Shown: piece by piece, positions 61,711 to 64,000 of the stretch
Position numbering within the stretch: the stretch's first letter is position 1
Layout: each line of letters begins with the position of its first letter
Position numbers and translations under genes: made by a program
From: Xanthomarina arctica
GTDB taxonomy: Bacteria; Bacteroidota; Bacteroidia; Flavobacteriales; Flavobacteriaceae
Direction: 5' to 3'
Assembly (NCBI RefSeq): GCF_014638915.1
Contig: NZ_BMFQ01000002.1
Span: 806,001 to 870,000, forward strand
DNA: 64,000 nucleotides
Notes under the pieces: generated by a model
Told to the model about the DNA's origin: nothing
What the model saw: the letters and a program-made list of their open reading frames with translations, nothing else
The model's database searches: none

Positions 61711-62895
61711 TTGATTAAAGCCGTTTTAAATATTAAAAATCAAGATTTTATAAACAGAAATCTTAATGCAGATGCAGCTACTTTATTATTAAAAAAACAA
61801 CCTGAACTTGATGTCGATATCAAGATACTTGTTGAGCAGATTGAATCTAAAAAACGTTGCGAAAAAAAACTTTCATCCTGGTTTAAAACCCCAAATATTT
61901 ATTATCCTAACAAGCTTAATATTGAGCAAACTTCTTCTGAAGTAACTGCAAAATATAAAGCGAGCCTTATTTCAGGAAATTCCATTATCGATTTAACGGG
62001 AGGTTTTGGAGTTGATTGCTTTTATTTTTCTAAGCAGTTTCAATCTGTCACTCATTGCGAAATAAATGAAGAACTCTCTCAAATTGTAAAACACAATTTT
62101 CAGCAATTAGTAATCAAAAATATTGACACTGCAGCTACTGATGGCATTCAATATTTAAAAAATAATCCTTCAACTTTCGATTGGATTTATATAGATCCTT
62201 CCAGAAGGCATGACAGCAAAGGAAAAGTGTTTTTTCTAAACGATTGCCTGCCAAATGTACCAGAACATCTAGAACTTTTATTTAAATGCTCTAGTAACAT
62301 TTTAATTAAAACGTCACCATTATTAGATTTATCCGTTGGAATCAATGAATTACAACATGTAAAAACCATTCATATTGTAGCAGTTAATAATGAGGTAAAA
62401 GAATTGCTTTGGGTTCTTCAGAAGGATTACAACGAAGATGAAATTCTTATTGAAACAGTAAATTTAACTAGTAGTAAAATAGACCGTTTTAGTTTCAAAT
62501 TTAACCAAGAAAATTCAGCCGAAGTTCTATATAGCCTACCTCTAACCTATCTTTATGAACCAAATACGGCTATTTTAAAAGCTGGTGGCTTTAATAGTGT
62601 TTCAAAACAACTTCAATTAAAAAAATTACATCAACATTCACATCTTTATACTTCAAATAAATTGATAGACTTTCCAGGAAGGTCTTTTAAAATTGAAGAC
62701 ATTTTACCTTATAATAAGAAGCAATTAAAAAAAACTGGTATTGAGAAAGCCAATATAACGACAAGAAATTTTCCTGATTCGGTTGAAAACATCAGAAAAA
62801 AACTGAACATTAAGGATGGCGGTTCTATTTACATTTTTGCTACCACTAACATGGAAAATGTGAAACTCTTAATTATTTGCTCAAAATTATCTTAA
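61711..62895 (+). CDS. THUMP-like domain class I methyltransferase
   Basis: A 394-residue protein. A helical N-terminal region (1-85) leads to a Rossmann methyltransferase fold with IDLTGGFGVDCFYFS near 92-106 and the catalytic-type motif DWIYIDPSRRH. The C-terminal ~140 residues match the THUMP-like domain (PF18096) found in this flavobacterial family. Substrate is probably RNA but unproven. The start is TTG, 6 bp after the transporter stop. Confidence 0.82.
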   Translation: MIKAVLNIKNQDFINRNLNADAATLLLKKQPELDVDIKILVEQIESKKRCEKKLSSWFKTPNIYYPNKLNIEQTSSEVTAKYKASLISGNSIIDLTGGFGVDCFYFSKQFQSVTHCEINEELSQIVKHNFQQLVIKNIDTAATDGIQYLKNNPSTFDWIYIDPSRRHDSKGKVFFLNDCLPNVPEHLELLFKCSSNILIKTSPLLDLSVGINELQHVKTIHIVAVNNEVKELLWVLQKDYNEDEILIETVNLTSSKIDRFSFKFNQENSAEVLYSLPLTYLYEPNTAILKAGGFNSVSKQLQLKKLHQHSHLYTSNKLIDFPGRSFKIEDILPYNKKQLKKTGIEKANITTRNFPDSVENIRKKLNIKDGGSIYIFATTNMENVKLLIICSKLS

Positions 62896-62910
62896 AAATG
62901 AATGCTTCAG

Positions 62911-62918
62911 TATCTTTG
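62911..62918 (+). promoter_or_regulatory. Promoter -7 box TATCTTTG of the HAD gene
   Basis: Perfect TAnnTTTG match, identical to the transporter box, ending 14 bases before the ATG at 62933. No TTG at -33 spacing. Confidence 0.5.
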
Positions 62919-62932
62919 AAAAAATTTCAGAG

Positions 62933-63589
62933 ATGTTAAAAGCTGTTTTATTTGATATGGATGGTGTTATTGTAGACACAGAACCTTTACACCACAAGGC
63001 GTACTTTGGAATGTTCGACAACTACAAGATTGACGTTACTGAAGCGCATTATCAGACTTTCACAGGACAATCGACCATAAATGTTTGTAGAAGTCTATGC
63101 AATCATTTTAAACTGTCTAATAACCCCGAAGATTTAGTGCAAGTAAAACGAAATATTTTCAAAGATTTATTCGTAAAAGATCCAGATTTACAACTAATAG
63201 ATGGCGTTCTAGATTTAATAAAGGAGTATCATAATAATGGCTTAACCCTTGTTCTTGCATCTTCAGCCTCTATGGGAACTATAGAAAGTGTATTTAATCG
63301 TTTCCAATTAGACCAGTACTTTATAAATAAATTAAGTGGCGCCGATTTAAAAGCCTCCAAACCACATCCTGAAATATTCTTAAATGCCGCCACAGCTAGC
63401 GGACATCATAAAAAGCATTGTATGGTTATTGAAGATTCTACTAGTGGAATTAAAGCCGCACATGCTGCAGATATTTTTTGCGTGGGCTATAAAAGTATTC
63501 ATTCCAAAAATCAGGATTATAGCAAAGCTAATGTTGTAATTAATAATTTTGAAGAAATACAATATGAACGGGTGAAGCTTTTGTTTTAA
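62933..63589 (+). CDS. HAD phosphatase, beta-phosphoglucomutase-like
   Basis: A 218-residue subfamily IA HAD protein. Motif I is DMDGVIVDTEPLH at 8-20, with a helical cap at about 20-85. Motif II is VLASSAS, motif III covers KPHPEIF, and motif IV is VIEDSTSGIKAA. The D-x-D and E-P-L-H start, with a typical length, fit sugar-phosphate phosphatases or beta-phosphoglucomutase-like enzymes; these cannot be separated by eye. The small secreted protein gene follows after 14 bp. Confidence 0.85.
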   Translation: MLKAVLFDMDGVIVDTEPLHHKAYFGMFDNYKIDVTEAHYQTFTGQSTINVCRSLCNHFKLSNNPEDLVQVKRNIFKDLFVKDPDLQLIDGVLDLIKEYHNNGLTLVLASSASMGTIESVFNRFQLDQYFINKLSGADLKASKPHPEIFLNAATASGHHKKHCMVIEDSTSGIKAAHAADIFCVGYKSIHSKNQDYSKANVVINNFEEIQYERVKLLF

Positions 63590-63603
63590 AAAACTATGAA
63601 ACT

Positions 63604-63972
63604 ATGAAAATGAATTTCTTATTTTTTTTAGTAAGTGCATTTAGCTATTCACAAACAGCCACTTATCCACCTGAACCAGGAAGATATGAAACATATCAAA
63701 CTAAAGAGGAACAAACTATATCCATTGGAGATAAAGTAGAAATAGGTATTCCTTATGGTGGAAAAGAATTTATTTTTATATCTCAAGGAAATGAATACGT
63801 AAAATCAAGACTCGCAGGAGATATTGTGGAAATAATTAAATTAGAAGCATTATCAAATAATAAAACAAGTTATAAAATGCAAGCATATTTTAAAGGATAT
63901 GGGTTGTTACCTGTCGTAATAGATTTAGAGAATGCATTAAAAGTTAAGGAAATTATTTTATTGAATCAATAA
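63604..63972 (+). CDS. Small secreted hypothetical protein
   Basis: A 122-residue protein with a short signal peptide (MKMNFLFFLVSAFSYSQ) and a beta-rich mature part (SIGDKVEIGIPYGGKEFIFIS). No cysteine or known motif is visible. An ATG at 63597 is followed by an early stop, so 63604 is preferred. It ends 28 bases before the window edge. Function unknown. Confidence 0.65.
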   Translation: MKMNFLFFLVSAFSYSQTATYPPEPGRYETYQTKEEQTISIGDKVEIGIPYGGKEFIFISQGNEYVKSRLAGDIVEIIKLEALSNNKTSYKMQAYFKGYGLLPVVIDLENALKVKEIILLNQ

Positions 63973-64000
63973 TTAATTTCACTCAGGTTTTTATTGCCAC

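Overview
The window is an AT-rich stretch of chromosome (roughly one third G+C by eye) from a member of the Bacteroidota, almost certainly family Flavobacteriaceae and probably a marine lineage. The reasons are a T9SS type A sorting domain, promoters of the TAnnTTTG (-7) type, a flavobacterial-type LptD/TamB/MCE envelope set, two formylglycine-type arylsulfatases, and a large Wzx/Wzy-type surface polysaccharide locus. The genus cannot be read from the sequence. I see no rRNA, tRNA, CRISPR array, transposase, integrase or phage gene.

Layout. 235-4111: a small exported peptide gene overlapping a membrane protein gene, alanine dehydrogenase, a small anchored protein, and a T9SS-secreted propeller-like protein. 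4546-22938: an 18-kb polysaccharide locus, all on the + strand. It holds four GT4 glycosyltransferases, a MurJ/Wzx-like flippase, an O-antigen ligase/polymerase-like protein, an asparagine-synthase-like amidotransferase, two sugar aminotransferases, a PglC-like initiating sugar transferase, a cytoplasmic NodB-type deacetylase, a membrane-anchored 4,6-dehydratase, and the Wza and Wzc export proteins. 22940-29200: housekeeping genes (proline dehydrogenase, aroB, DinB protein, Lrp/AsnC regulator, M14 peptidase, XRE regulator). 28715-37078: a redox and envelope block. On the - strand this is amidase, MCE/MlaD protein, HdrC-like Fe-S membrane protein, HAD phosphatase, HdrB-like protein and a small unknown; lptD is divergent. 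37174-41902: ridA, a methyltransferase, an S9 peptidase and guaC.

42113-48793 is an accessory-looking sulfatase region: two related arylsulfatases, an HAD phosphatase lipoprotein, a SEL1-repeat lipoprotein and a membrane-bound AraC-type regulator. One sulfatase and much of the SEL1 gene are clearly richer in G+C than their surroundings. A perfect 11-bp inverted repeat lies in the divergent promoter region between sulfatase and regulator. 48905-52261 is a glycolytic group (pfkA, gap, an N-acetylglucosamine kinase-like gene, mgsA). 52411-63972 holds tamB, then tsaD divergently, a parvulin-like protein, rsmE, a DUF4159 protein, a TrmH-type methyltransferase, an AI-2E family transporter, a THUMP-like methyltransferase, an HAD phosphatase and a small secreted protein.

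How the genes work together. The dehydratase and aminotransferase would make an amino-dideoxy sugar nucleotide, the PglC-like enzyme would load it on undecaprenyl phosphate, and the GT4 enzymes would extend it. The flippase and polymerase would complete the chain on the periplasmic side and Wzc/Wza would export it. The best candidates for less-described biology are the sulfatase region with its regulator and inverted repeat, the 46-residue exported peptide at the left edge, the HdrB-like protein whose N-terminal cysteine motif is eroded, and the operator-like palindromes around the XRE gene. All functional calls are from motif reading, without database searches.
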